Source: Blastocatellia bacterium
Lineage (GTDB): Bacteria; Acidobacteriota; Blastocatellia; Pyrinomonadales; Pyrinomonadaceae
Assembly (NCBI GenBank): GCA_013695195.1
Contig: JACDAY010000009.1
Coordinates: 1-24,919 of the forward strand
DNA length: 24,919 nt
Direction: 5' to 3'
Shown: piece by piece, positions 1 to 7,778 of the stretch
Layout: every line of letters begins with the position of its first letter
How positions within the stretch are numbered: the stretch's first letter is position 1
The notes under the pieces: model-generated
The model's database searches: none
Told to the model about the DNA's origin: nothing
The model's input: only the letters and a program-made list of their open reading frames with translations
Made by a program: the position numbers and the translations under genes

Positions 1-1652
1 TTAAGACGACGGGAAATTCTCCAGTCGTTCTGCACGAAAAAATTCAGAAACGTCGCGCGATATGGTATCTCGTGATCGCCGAAGGTTTCTTGATACCGCG
101 TATAACTACTTCGGTCGGTTCCGTTTACAGCAGCCGCATAGGCTTCGATCGTCTGGAAAATGTAAGTAGCGGAAACTTCCTCTGTTGGCCGATCACGAAT
201 GAAATTTATGCCACCGCCGATCTTGATGGAATGAGAATTGAAGACTTTTGTAACAACGTTTTGAAACTGAGTTGTCGATTGGTTCAGGGCGATGGTTCCG
301 ACACCCGGATTCGGTCCAAAGTTCGCAATGTTATTTATCGAGACGCTCGCGCCGGAAGCCGAAAGGTCATTCGCGGTAATGAGAGCAATGCCTTTCGCGT
401 ATTGAAAGCGAAACTCATTAAAAAATGTTGCGGAGAACGAGGTAACGGATTGTGCCGCAATTGCGTGGTCATATCCGGAACGATCCACAGATCGTTGTGT
501 GGTGTTGATTCGGCCCAACCCGAAATTTGTGGTTTTGGGGTCAAACCGGTTGTAGCGGAAATTAACACGTGTTCCCTCCGAGATCTTTGCGTCGGTCCGG
601 AGTAGGAAATACCGGAAATCGTCAATTGTGCTTTCGCCGTTTATAAATATGGATGCCGGAAGACCGGTTGCGATCAAGGCGGCCCGATTAGTTTCGGATA
701 CCGTTACCTGTGACGCGGTATTGCGACGAGCCCATTCGTAACCGCCGTAAAAGTGCCAGCGATCTGATATGATCGGCCCGCCTAATGTTGCCGTTATCCC
801 GTTGCCTTCGAGGTTTGGATCAGGGTCTCCGCGCCGGAAACCAAAGGGTTGGGCGGAAAGCTTAGCAGGCCGGTACAAAAAAGCCGCCGAACCGTCTAGA
901 TTGTTGGTGCCGGACGGCGTAACGACGTTCACGACCGCACCTGCCGTATTTCCAAATTCCGCAGAATAGCCGCTTGACAGAAGCTGGACTTCCTTTACGA
1001 AAGTTTCCGAAATGAACGTAAGCCGGAAGCCAGCCAGATTTGCATCGTTGTTATAACCGCCGTCAACCTGGTAACCAACGCGGCGACGCAACCCATTCGC
1101 ACTTAATCTGACGACGGAAGGATCACCAACCATCCGCCCGTTTACTCCGGGCTGCAGCAGCATGAAATTGAATGGATTCCGGGAAATGAGTGGCAAGTTC
1201 TTTACGTCCCGGGAATTCACCAACCGCCCGATCTCTACTTTTGTAGCATCAGCGATGGCGGTATCGGATGTAACGATTACGGTTTCCGCGGGTGTTCCCG
1301 GTTCGAAAATAATAGTGACCGATGCCGTTTGGCCTGTGGAAAGCGCGACACCGTGTCTTTCGAATCGTTTAAATCCGGACTGTTCGGCGATGACGCTATA
1401 CGTTCCCAGACTCAAAATGGGAAACCGATATGTGCCGCTTTCGCTGCTGGCAGTTGTGCGTCTTGCTCCGGTTTCGATATTGATCGCTGTAATCACCGAA
1501 CCCCGAATTAATGAGCCGTGGATATCCGTTACAATTCCTTCGATCTGAGCATCGAGAGCCTGCGACTGCGGATGGGCAGGGAAAACGAGAATGAAGAACA
1601 GCAAAGTGCTGAACGACAACCAGGAAAGTATTTCGCTCTTGTGGCTTTTCAT
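1..1652 (-). CDS. TonB-dependent receptor with N-terminal carboxypeptidase-regulatory-like domain (partial)
   Basis: I read this minus-strand frame by hand; it is open from an ATG at 1652 to the left edge, so the C-terminal part of the barrel is missing (about 550 residues visible). It begins with a signal-peptide-like stretch (a hydrophobic run around LLFFILVF, ending near AHPQSQA). Next is a carboxypeptidase-regulatory-like beta-sandwich (roughly residues 38-120; IEGIVTD at the start, GTYRFPILSLGTYSV inside). A plug-like domain follows, with NPFNFMLLQPGV, the QVDGGYNND segment and the YSAEFGNTAGAVVNVVTPSG motif that ends Oar-type plugs. The remainder reads as barrel strands. Such proteins import siderophores, glycans or peptides across the outer membrane using TonB energy; the substrate cannot be told here. 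It lies 34 bp downstream of the winged-helix regulator gene on the same strand, so co-transcription is likely. No clear Shine-Dalgarno precedes the chosen ATG. Confidence 0.85.
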   Translation of the reverse strand, partial: MKSHKSEILSWLSFSTLLFFILVFPAHPQSQALDAQIEGIVTDIHGSLIRGSVITAINIETGARRTTASSESGTYRFPILSLGTYSVIAEQSGFKRFERHGVALSTGQTASVTIIFEPGTPAETVIVTSDTAIADATKVEIGRLVNSRDVKNLPLISRNPFNFMLLQPGVNGRMVGDPSVVRLSANGLRRRVGYQVDGGYNNDANLAGFRLTFISETFVKEVQLLSSGYSAEFGNTAGAVVNVVTPSGTNNLDGSAAFLYRPAKLSAQPFGFRRGDPDPNLEGNGITATLGGPIISDRWHFYGGYEWARRNTASQVTVSETNRAALIATGLPASIFINGESTIDDFRYFLLRTDAKISEGTRVNFRYNRFDPKTTNFGLGRINTTQRSVDRSGYDHAIAAQSVTSFSATFFNEFRFQYAKGIALITANDLSASGASVSINNIANFGPNPGVGTIALNQSTTQFQNVVTKVFNSHSIKIGGGINFIRDRPTEEVSATYIFQTIEAYAAAVNGTDRSSYTRYQETFGDHEIPYRATFLNFFVQNDWRISRRL

Positions 1653-1686
1653 ACCGGTCACACTTTGCAAGATAAAAATGCCGGTT

Positions 1687-3273
1687 TTATTTCGTGGCAT
1701 CCGGCATTAGACCGATTCTTCTGAGCAGATCGTCGAATCGCGGGTCGTTTCTTATCGGATCGAACCGGGGCTCGCGGGCGCTGAGGGTAACCATGACTCC
1801 TCTGCGATCGAAGGCGTTGTTGAGCGATTCGAAAGCCTTTTCAGTGTCACCCAACTGTGCGTAAATCTGTGCCGTATTAAGGATGTTCTTTCCCGGCTCA
1901 TCGATCATTTTTCTCAAAATACCCGGCCATCCTTCTTGTTCGTACGTCGTCTTCAACACAGTAAGGTCATTTGGCGCAGCGCCGACTCGTTTCCTCTGCC
2001 GTAAATAGCATTCAAATGCTCGAGGAAAGTCCTTTTTCATTTCGTATGAGCGGACCAGCCATTTGTCCGTCTCGTGATAGTTCGGATCGGTATCTTCGAC
2101 CTGCTGGAGCTGCTCGATAGCCTCGTCATAGCGGCGGGAATAGTAAAGGATCAGTCCCCGTGAGCGTTTGTTGAACGACGTGGGGGCGATAGTGACTGCA
2201 GCGTCAATTTCGCGCATGGCTTCGTATTCGCGGCCTAATACGTTGAAAAGGAAAGATAATTCCCTGCGAGCTTCGTGGTCTTTTGGGTCGAGCTCGACCG
2301 CCCGCTTACATTCCTGTTCCGCTCCACTAAAGTCCCATTCATATGTCCCCAATATCCGGCACAAGAGTGTGTGCGCGTATGAGTTCGATTCATCCAATTC
2401 GATGGCCTTGTTTATGGCTGTTCGGGTTTGACTGATGTCCTCGTGCGAGGCCGTGTCCCAGAACGTCCATATTTTCGCATCGGCCTTTCCCACATATGCG
2501 GCGGCGTAATTCGGATCGAGATCTATGGCCTTTTCAAAACTTGCAAGCGCTTTTTCAAGATCGCCCTTGTGCTTTCTTTCGGTAAAAAATCGACCTTGTT
2601 GATAGTGCTGAAGGGCTTCGCCGTTATTGGTTTGCGGTGTTATTCCTTTAAGTCCTCTTACTCTAACCCCGGATTCATTGGCAAACCAAAATCCCGTGGC
2701 AGTAACGGTGAGGAACAAAGCGACCGCTAGAATTGTTAAGGTTCGCGGGTGGCCGCGCCGGGAAGTTTCTTGAATTATATTCGAGTTTCCATTTATCGAG
2801 GAACTTCTGATGTCATTGGAACCCAATTCTTCGCCATTCTCCGAGATGGGATCGACATGCGGTTCAAACGGGAGCATTTCAGCACCGTTCCGGTTTACTT
2901 CCTCCACCTTGGCGACAAATCGGTATCCCTTCTTCGCGACGGTTTCGATGAACTTGTTTCCATTATTGTCCTGGCCCAAAGTTTTGCGCAGCGTATGTAC
3001 TATTCGCGCAAGATTCGCCTCTTCGACAAACGAATCAGACCAGACGCTCTGCATCAACTCTTCCTTCTCGACAAGGTGGCCGGCGCGCTCGACAAGGAAT
3101 GCCAGCACGTCAAACGCTTTCGGCGTCAACGGCACCGACATATCACCGCGCAGCAATTGCCGCTCGCCGATTTCCAACCGGAACGACTTGAATTGATAAG
3201 AAAGCTTCTCTTTGCCGTTCATTTCAGCCTCCGAGAAATTTAGGAGAAAACTAGGAACATTTTCCAAAGACAT
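1687..3273 (-). CDS. CadC/ToxR-like membrane transcriptional regulator: winged helix, TM segment, TPR repeats
   Basis: 528 residues from the chosen start. An upstream in-frame start at 3309 exists, but the ATG at 3273 has a GGAGG ribosome-binding site just upstream and is preferred. Residues about 26-122 form an OmpR/PhoB-type winged helix (FRLEIGERQLLRGD, LTPKAFDVLAFLVERAG, the VHTLRKTLG recognition-helix region, and the TVAKKGYRFVA wing). A transmembrane segment lies near residues 178-197 (TILAVALFLTVTATGFWFA), followed by a long extracytoplasmic TPR array (about 216-500; ALASFEKAIDLDPNYAAAYV is a clear repeat). The architecture is that of one-component regulators that sense outside the membrane and bind DNA inside. 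The adjoining TonB-receptor gene is the obvious candidate target (inference). No enzymatic domain is seen. Confidence 0.88.
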   Translation of the reverse strand: MSLENVPSFLLNFSEAEMNGKEKLSYQFKSFRLEIGERQLLRGDMSVPLTPKAFDVLAFLVERAGHLVEKEELMQSVWSDSFVEEANLARIVHTLRKTLGQDNNGNKFIETVAKKGYRFVAKVEEVNRNGAEMLPFEPHVDPISENGEELGSNDIRSSSINGNSNIIQETSRRGHPRTLTILAVALFLTVTATGFWFANESGVRVRGLKGITPQTNNGEALQHYQQGRFFTERKHKGDLEKALASFEKAIDLDPNYAAAYVGKADAKIWTFWDTASHEDISQTRTAINKAIELDESNSYAHTLLCRILGTYEWDFSGAEQECKRAVELDPKDHEARRELSFLFNVLGREYEAMREIDAAVTIAPTSFNKRSRGLILYYSRRYDEAIEQLQQVEDTDPNYHETDKWLVRSYEMKKDFPRAFECYLRQRKRVGAAPNDLTVLKTTYEQEGWPGILRKMIDEPGKNILNTAQIYAQLGDTEKAFESLNNAFDRRGVMVTLSAREPRFDPIRNDPRFDDLLRRIGLMPDATK

Positions 3274-3318
3274 TTCACGCCTCCAACGATTATCTTGCTT
3301 CTCGAACACAAATATCGT

Positions 3319-3377
3319 CGGTTGCTCTTAATAGACGTGATTGTTTAGCGACTTTTGCCGACATTATACAGCAACCG
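3319..3377. promoter_or_regulatory. Inverted 7-mers in the divergent spacer (possible operator arms)
   Basis: CGGTTGC at 3319-3325 and its exact complement GCAACCG at 3371-3377 flank the middle of the 141-bp spacer between the divergent regulator and haloperoxidase-like genes. This could be an operator for the winged-helix regulator, or chance. No convincing -35/-10 pair was found for either gene. Confidence 0.25.
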
Positions 3378-3414
3378 GCGTCCAGAACAAACAAAAAAAT
3401 CCTTGGAGGTCAAA

Positions 3415-4713
3415 ATGAAACATTCAGCAGTAAAACTAACACTTATTCTTCCCATGATGCTTATAAGCATCGGATTTATTGAAATTAATGCCAAACAGCC
3501 TGCTGCGGGCGGGGCCGAGGATGTCATTCTTCAGTGGGATCGCGTCCTGGGACAAACACTGCAGGTTCCGAACATTCATCCGGGGAACATTCTTCCGGTA
3601 CGCAGTTTTGCGATAATGCATCTGGCTATGTTCGATGCGGTTAATTCGATTGCCGGAAGTTATACGCCGTATTTGACGGATGTGCCTGGTTCGAAAAACG
3701 CTTCACTCGAAGCTGCAGCCGCGCAAGCAGCGCATGATGTTTTAACGGCTCTATATCCAGACCAACAAGCAGCCTTTGATGCGGAATTAGCGCAGTCGCT
3801 GGCGGGTATTCCGGCTAATCGAGCGCGTCAAGGCACGAAGGTCGGAAGAATTGCTGCCCAACGAATTTTGGCAAATCGGGCCAATGACGGTTGGAGCGCG
3901 CCGTGGACACCTTATATTTTAGCGCCTGATCCAGGCAATTGGCAGGAACTGTTCGTGGGGCCGTATCCGGGCTTCGCCGTATTCACACATTTTCCGGGCG
4001 TAACGCCATTTGCTATGACCAGTGCAACACAATTTCTGCCCGCTCAGCCGCCGGCTTTGTCGAGCACGGATTATGCTGCAAGTCTGAACGAAGTTAAGGA
4101 ACTCGGTTCTGCCGGCAGCGCTTCACGCACCGCCGATCAAACTTTAACCGCATTTTTATGGGCGATTCCACCGGTGAGTGATGCATTGATGTTTGGCGTC
4201 GCCCGCTCGACCGCCATCGGCCGCAACAATTCGACCGTGCAAAATGCCCGGCTTTTTGCTCTTGTTTACATGTCATTTCACGACGCTTTGCAAACGACAT
4301 TTACGAGTCAATATGAATACGGCTTGTGGCGGCCCGTTTCTGCGATCCGACGCGCCGGCGAAGACCACAATCCCGACACCATACCTGATGCCGCCTGGGA
4401 ATCCCTGCTCGGCCCGTTCGGGACGCCTCCGCATCCATCCTATGCTTCGAACGCTTCGTCCGCCAGCTCATCTTTGGCAACGACTCTGGCGCTATTTTAT
4501 GGGCGCGACGATGTTCAATTCCAGATCGACCACGGTCCAAACGGTCTTCGAAATTACGCCGGCTTTTCAGCTTTAACAAATGAAATTGCCCGAAGCCGTG
4601 TCTACGGCGGAGTACATTTTCCGTTTGACACGGCTGCCGGGCAATCTGCCGGCCGGAGCGTTGCGAATTATGTATTTCTTAATTATCTGACGCCGCGCAG
4701 CCGGGGTAAGTGA
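3415..4713 (+). CDS. Vanadium-haloperoxidase/PAP2-like secreted protein with altered active site
   Basis: 432 residues from the ATG at 3415, which has a TTGGAGG ribosome-binding site (an upstream in-frame start at 3355 lacks one). Signal peptide: about residues 1-26, ending EINA. The fold signature of vanadium haloperoxidases and acid phosphatases is recognisable: motif 1 at LWRPVSAIRR (R306-P307), motif 2 at PPHPSYASN (residues 339-346) and motif 3 at SRVYGGVHFPFD (R395, H401). By eye the family Lys that lies seven residues before the motif-1 Arg is Gln299, and the PSGH motif reads ASNA, so the acid-base His is replaced by Ala347. R306, S345, R395 and H401 remain. Normal members bind vanadate or phosphate and oxidise halides or hydrolyse phosphate esters; whether this one is active is uncertain. 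It is a single-gene unit followed by a strong hairpin. Confidence 0.75.
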   Translation: MKHSAVKLTLILPMMLISIGFIEINAKQPAAGGAEDVILQWDRVLGQTLQVPNIHPGNILPVRSFAIMHLAMFDAVNSIAGSYTPYLTDVPGSKNASLEAAAAQAAHDVLTALYPDQQAAFDAELAQSLAGIPANRARQGTKVGRIAAQRILANRANDGWSAPWTPYILAPDPGNWQELFVGPYPGFAVFTHFPGVTPFAMTSATQFLPAQPPALSSTDYAASLNEVKELGSAGSASRTADQTLTAFLWAIPPVSDALMFGVARSTAIGRNNSTVQNARLFALVYMSFHDALQTTFTSQYEYGLWRPVSAIRRAGEDHNPDTIPDAAWESLLGPFGTPPHPSYASNASSASSSLATTLALFYGRDDVQFQIDHGPNGLRNYAGFSALTNEIARSRVYGGVHFPFDTAAGQSAGRSVANYVFLNYLTPRSRGK

Positions 4714-4762
4714 CGTCCCTGACCGGCCGACGCCGCATGTGTTTGTTTATTAAACTTGGACA

Positions 4763-4829
4763 GCCGCAAAAAGGGCACAAGAGCGCAAAGGAAGATTTCA
4801 ACCCTTGCGCTCTTGTGCCTTTCTGCGGC
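4763..4829. terminator. Long near-perfect hairpin between haloperoxidase-like gene and rarA
   Basis: Arms of about 28 bases (4763-4791 and 4802-4829) pair almost completely; the core is GCACAAGAGCGCAAAGG against CCTTGCGCTCTTGTGC, with GCCGC/GCGGC at the base and a short A/T-rich loop. No long U-tract follows, so it may be a bidirectional terminator or an intergenic palindromic repeat. The CAAGAGCG core recurs in the hairpin at 19332-19369. Confidence 0.6.
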
Positions 4830-4864
4830 AATTATCTTAACGGACTTTGATTGTGATAGATTGA

Positions 4865-6028
4865 ATGGATTCACATATGGATCCGCTGGCTAATAAGATC
4901 AGGCCTCAAACTATTGATGAATTCGTCGGGCAGGAGCATCTCGTCGGGCCGGGAAAGCCTCTTCGTCTAGCGATTGAGCAGGGACATGTGTTTTCGTTTG
5001 TGCTGTGGGGCACGCCGGGAACGGGGAAAACAACACTCGCGAGGATTTACGCACACGCGGTTCAGGCTGATATTTACGAGCTTTCCGCTGTTTCGGCCGG
5101 AAAGGACGACATCCGCAAGATTTTGACTAAGCCTGCCGAAAGCGGGCGTCCGAAGGTTTTGTTTCTGGACGAGATTCACCGGTTCAATAAAGCCCAACAG
5201 GATTTCCTCCTGCCGTACGTCGAAAGCGGCGAGATTGTTCTGATCGGAGCAACGACCGAAAATCCTAGCTTCGAGATAATTCCGGCGCTTTTATCACGCC
5301 TGCGCGTATTCGTTCTCGATGAATTTACCGAAGCCGAGATGGCCGCTATCATTGCCCGCACGGGTTTTGAACTCGACAAGGAATCCGAAGCGTGGCTTAT
5401 AGAAATGGCAAACGGCGATGCACGGCAGGCGATCACGATGATCGAAAACACAGAACGCCTGTATAACAAGATCACGCTCGAAACTTTGAAGGAAACGCTG
5501 CAATCCAAGTTTCTTCGATACGACAAAAAGGGCGAGGAGCATTATAACGTCATCAGTGCGTTTATCAAATCGATGCGTGCCAGCCAGCCGGACGCGGCCC
5601 TTTATTATCTGGCGAGAATGATCGAATCCGGTGAGGACCCGAAATTTATAGCCCGGAGAATGGTAATATTCGCGTCCGAAGATATAGGCCTCGCGCAGCC
5701 GACCGCCTTGGTCGTCGCAAATGCCGTGTTTCGCGCGGTCGAAATTATTGGCCTGCCGGAATGCGTTCTGAACCTCGCACACGGCGTCGCGTATCTGGCA
5801 AACGCCGCAAAAGACCGAGGTGCCTGCGACGCAATCGGGGACGCGATGTCGGACGCAAAGAAATTCGGCAATCTACCCGTTCCAATGATTATACGGAATG
5901 CTCCTACCAAACTGATGAAAGGCCTCGGCTATGGAAAAGGCTATAAAAAGTATACTAATGAAGACTTGCTGCCGGAAAAACTGAAAGGCAAGAAATATCT
6001 CAAGACAAGTAACCAGGAAGACATATGA
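4865..6028 (+). CDS. rarA: Replication-associated recombination protein A (RarA/MgsA AAA+ ATPase)
   Basis: 387 residues. An AAA+ core with Walker A GTPGTGKTT (about residue 49), Walker B VLFLDEIHRF (98-107), sensor-1 region GATTENPSFE and arginine-finger region LLSRLRVF. The RarA/WRNIP1 C-terminal part follows, ending with the family signature GLGYGKGYK. RarA acts at stalled replication forks with SSB and RecA. It is somewhat shorter than typical RarA (about 430-450 residues as I recall); the end after GLGYGKGYK is compressed. The start could be the ATG at 4865 or the one at 4877; neither has a strong ribosome-binding site, and the conserved DPLANKIRPQT segment is present either way. Its TGA overlaps the next ATG (ATGA), indicating translational coupling with the creatininase-like gene, an unusual partner. 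Confidence 0.93.
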   Translation: MDSHMDPLANKIRPQTIDEFVGQEHLVGPGKPLRLAIEQGHVFSFVLWGTPGTGKTTLARIYAHAVQADIYELSAVSAGKDDIRKILTKPAESGRPKVLFLDEIHRFNKAQQDFLLPYVESGEIVLIGATTENPSFEIIPALLSRLRVFVLDEFTEAEMAAIIARTGFELDKESEAWLIEMANGDARQAITMIENTERLYNKITLETLKETLQSKFLRYDKKGEEHYNVISAFIKSMRASQPDAALYYLARMIESGEDPKFIARRMVIFASEDIGLAQPTALVVANAVFRAVEIIGLPECVLNLAHGVAYLANAAKDRGACDAIGDAMSDAKKFGNLPVPMIIRNAPTKLMKGLGYGKGYKKYTNEDLLPEKLKGKKYLKTSNQEDI

Positions 6029-6852
6029 TTAAGAACCGAACAATCGCTTCACTTGCCCTTTTACTAATATCCTTTACCGCATCAGCTCAATCTGCTAAGG
6101 ATTTTGTATCGACGCGGGAAATGGATCGGATCAACTGGATGGAATTTAAGGAAACCGTGCCGTCAAAAACTAACACGGTCATCCTGCCGACCGGAACGCT
6201 CGAACCGCACGGTGTAATAAACAACGGTGCCGACAATACCGCTCCTACGGCGATGGCGAAAACAATCGCGCAACGCGTGAATGCGATGATTGCACCGACG
6301 CTTCCATATGGAATGACCGGTTCGATGGAAAGTTATCCGGGTGCGTTTCAGATCACCGAATCGGCTTATCGCCCCTTCATAAAACAGGTTCTCGAAGGCC
6401 TCGCCAAGAACGGTTTCAGGAATATTATCATCCTTAATGGGCATGGCGGCGGGCAAACGGCTGTTCTCCAAGCTGTGGCCGCCGAGATTGCGTCGGAGAA
6501 AAAAGTACGAACGCTTGTTATCAATTGGTGGTCGTTTGCGTCTGATGAAACCAAAGAAGTATTTGGCGAAGACGGTGGACACGCGGGTTTGAACGAGACG
6601 GCCTTTATCCAGGCGATCGACCCTACGCTTGTTCATCCTGAAAGATATAAGAAAGAACTCGCGACCGCTTATCCCGCACCGGGAACCTGGTCGGCTGTTC
6701 CCTTCCCTTCCTCAATCGGTCTGTACCAAAAAGGTCAGGGATATCCGAAGTTCGATCAGAGAAAAGCCGACGAATATTACAAGAAGGTAACGGATAAGGT
6801 CGCCAGCTTCGTCAACGAAATAATTCGAAAATGGGACATGGCCGGATTGTAA
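6025..6852 (+). CDS. Secreted creatininase-family amidohydrolase
   Basis: 275 residues with an N-terminal signal peptide (about residues 1-21, ending TASA before QSAKDF). Creatininase-family motifs: LPTGTLEPHG (metal ligands E60 and H62), D70 in NNGADNTAP, PYGMTGSMESYPG, the NGHGGGQ motif (H140) and GGHAGLNETA (H186, E191). The family hydrolyses C-N bonds (creatinine, formamide intermediates of flavin synthesis, the MftE peptide cleavage). Export across the membrane and the absence of mycofactocin or flavin genes argue against those particular roles, so the substrate is unknown. The loop from H62 to D70 looks one residue shorter than the common EQHGPHLPLGTD pattern. The gene overlaps rarA by 4 bp and is followed by a nested inverted repeat. 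Confidence 0.85.
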   Translation: MIKNRTIASLALLLISFTASAQSAKDFVSTREMDRINWMEFKETVPSKTNTVILPTGTLEPHGVINNGADNTAPTAMAKTIAQRVNAMIAPTLPYGMTGSMESYPGAFQITESAYRPFIKQVLEGLAKNGFRNIIILNGHGGGQTAVLQAVAAEIASEKKVRTLVINWWSFASDETKEVFGEDGGHAGLNETAFIQAIDPTLVHPERYKKELATAYPAPGTWSAVPFPSSIGLYQKGQGYPKFDQRKADEYYKKVTDKVASFVNEIIRKWDMAGL

Positions 6853-6901
6853 ATTGGGCGGATTTTCTGAGCGTCCAGCCCAAAATCCAAATTCCCAATT
6901 T
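6851..6901. terminator. Nested inverted repeat after the rarA-creatininase operon
   Basis: AAATTGGG (6851-6858) pairs with CCCAATTT (6894-6901), and inside it GGATTTT pairs with AAAATCC. It begins within the stop codon and lies between converging genes, so it probably terminates transcription. No U-tract is present. Confidence 0.5.
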
Positions 6902-6940
6902 GAATAACACGCTTAAATATTTGCCGCTTTTCCGCTCATT

Positions 6941-7399
6941 TTAACGCTTCCAATAATTCTTGATTTTCAAATCCAACATCGGAAACGCGACATATTCCAC
7001 ATTTCGCCCTGATTCGCGGAGTTTCAAAACCATCGGAATGGCTGCATCGGCATTTCGCGTGTGAACGATAATAGTGGCGGCACGCTGCAGTTCCCGCCGC
7101 TCGTCCAGCCATTCGGCAATTGCATATCCGGTATTAGCAAAATCGCCGTGGTCGTTCGATTCGTAATGGAGCGGCAGAAGATCGTGATCCAGGAAAATAG
7201 CATCATAAGTATTTTCGGCTAGAATTTCTTTAGCCTCGTCGACCGTTTCTGCAATATCGAGATCGTCGCCGTCAAACCGTTTTTCAAACCAGCGGTGCCG
7301 CCGGCGGTCGTCGTCAAGGAGAAACACCGAGATCGGCGTGCGTTCGGCCTTGAGGTCAGCCAGGCCGAGCCTTATCATTAAACTTCGGAGCATACTCAT
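6941..7399 (-). CDS. Small receiver-fold protein (cyclic-phosphate-processing receiver type)
   Basis: 152 residues, encoded alone on the minus strand between converging neighbours. After a short N-terminal helix the domain begins at ISVFLLDDD. The conserved block TYDAIFLDHDLLP (about residues 89-101), a His/Asp-rich insert (HYESNDHGDF) and IIVHTRNADAA follow. This resembles the cREC receiver-like family described from comparative genomics as a possible cyclic-phosphate processing domain in nucleotide-signalling or RNA-repair systems; I recognise it by motif only. There is no histidine kinase, output domain or DNA-binding domain nearby, so classical two-component function is unlikely. The start may be the ATG at 7399 or at 7393; neither has a clear ribosome-binding site. 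Confidence 0.65.
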   Translation of the reverse strand: MSMLRSLMIRLGLADLKAERTPISVFLLDDDRRRHRWFEKRFDGDDLDIAETVDEAKEILAENTYDAIFLDHDLLPLHYESNDHGDFANTGYAIAEWLDERRELQRAATIIVHTRNADAAIPMVLKLRESGRNVEYVAFPMLDLKIKNYWKR

Positions 7400-7610
7400 A
7401 AATGTAAAACTTTAATCGCGATGAAATTCGAATATAGCATATGGCCATAATCGACGGAATTCAGTCGGGGTTAAATTTCGATAGTATATTTCGAAATTCA
7501 TTTTGCTAATTTTTTTTTGGAATAACTGATAGCTGAAAATAGTCTTTCACCGGCACAAATAAACAAACATTCGGCTTTAATTTTTGTTTTCATTTATTGA
7601 GCCCGCTTAA
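7400..7610. other. AT-rich spacer with no gene seen
   Basis: Divergent spacer between the receiver-fold gene and the small-ORF operon. It is strongly AT-rich, with a T9 run near 7511-7519. I see no ORF with a ribosome-binding site, no repeat of note and no RNA gene here. Confidence 0.5.
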
Positions 7611-7639
7611 TTGGAAATCAAAATTCCGGGTGATATAAT
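7611..7639 (+). promoter_or_regulatory. Sigma70-type promoter for the small ORF/hypothetical/DnaC-like operon
   Basis: TTGGAA (7611-7616), a 17-bp spacer and a perfect TATAAT (7634-7639). Transcription would begin near 7646, leaving about 60 nt before the small ORF at 7706. Confidence 0.65.
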
Positions 7640-7705
7640 CCAAACCACATAATTGCTTGCCATCCTTTAAATTTCCCTACTAATCCGAAGACTAAGGAGG
7701 TTTTT

Positions 7706-7765
7706 ATGATCGATCATATTGAGGTTGGATCTTTGGTTTCGGATTTCAGGAGATTTATTAAGTAG
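7706..7765 (+). CDS. 19-residue small ORF (leader peptide or small protein candidate)
   Basis: ATG at 7706, 19 codons, TAG at 7763-7765, giving MIDHIEVGSLVSDFRRFIK. It is preceded at 7694-7700 by AAGGAGG, the strongest ribosome-binding site in this part of the window, 5 nt from the ATG. It stops 13 nt before the ATG of the next gene, so it could be a leader peptide, a translational-coupling element or an independent small protein. There is no run of regulatory codons (as in amino-acid attenuators) and no hydrophobic segment. The function is unknown. Confidence 0.55.
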   Translation: MIDHIEVGSLVSDFRRFIK

Positions 7766-7778
7766 TTAGGTGAGTCTT

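Noticed and set aside
72..605. 177-residue plus-strand ORF near the left edge
   Set aside because: The minus strand here encodes a clear TonB-receptor plug and barrel; the plus frame has no domain.
2749..3243. 164-residue plus-strand ORF opposite the winged-helix gene
   Set aside because: It overlaps a well-supported winged-helix domain in full and shows no motif; a shadow of the real frame.
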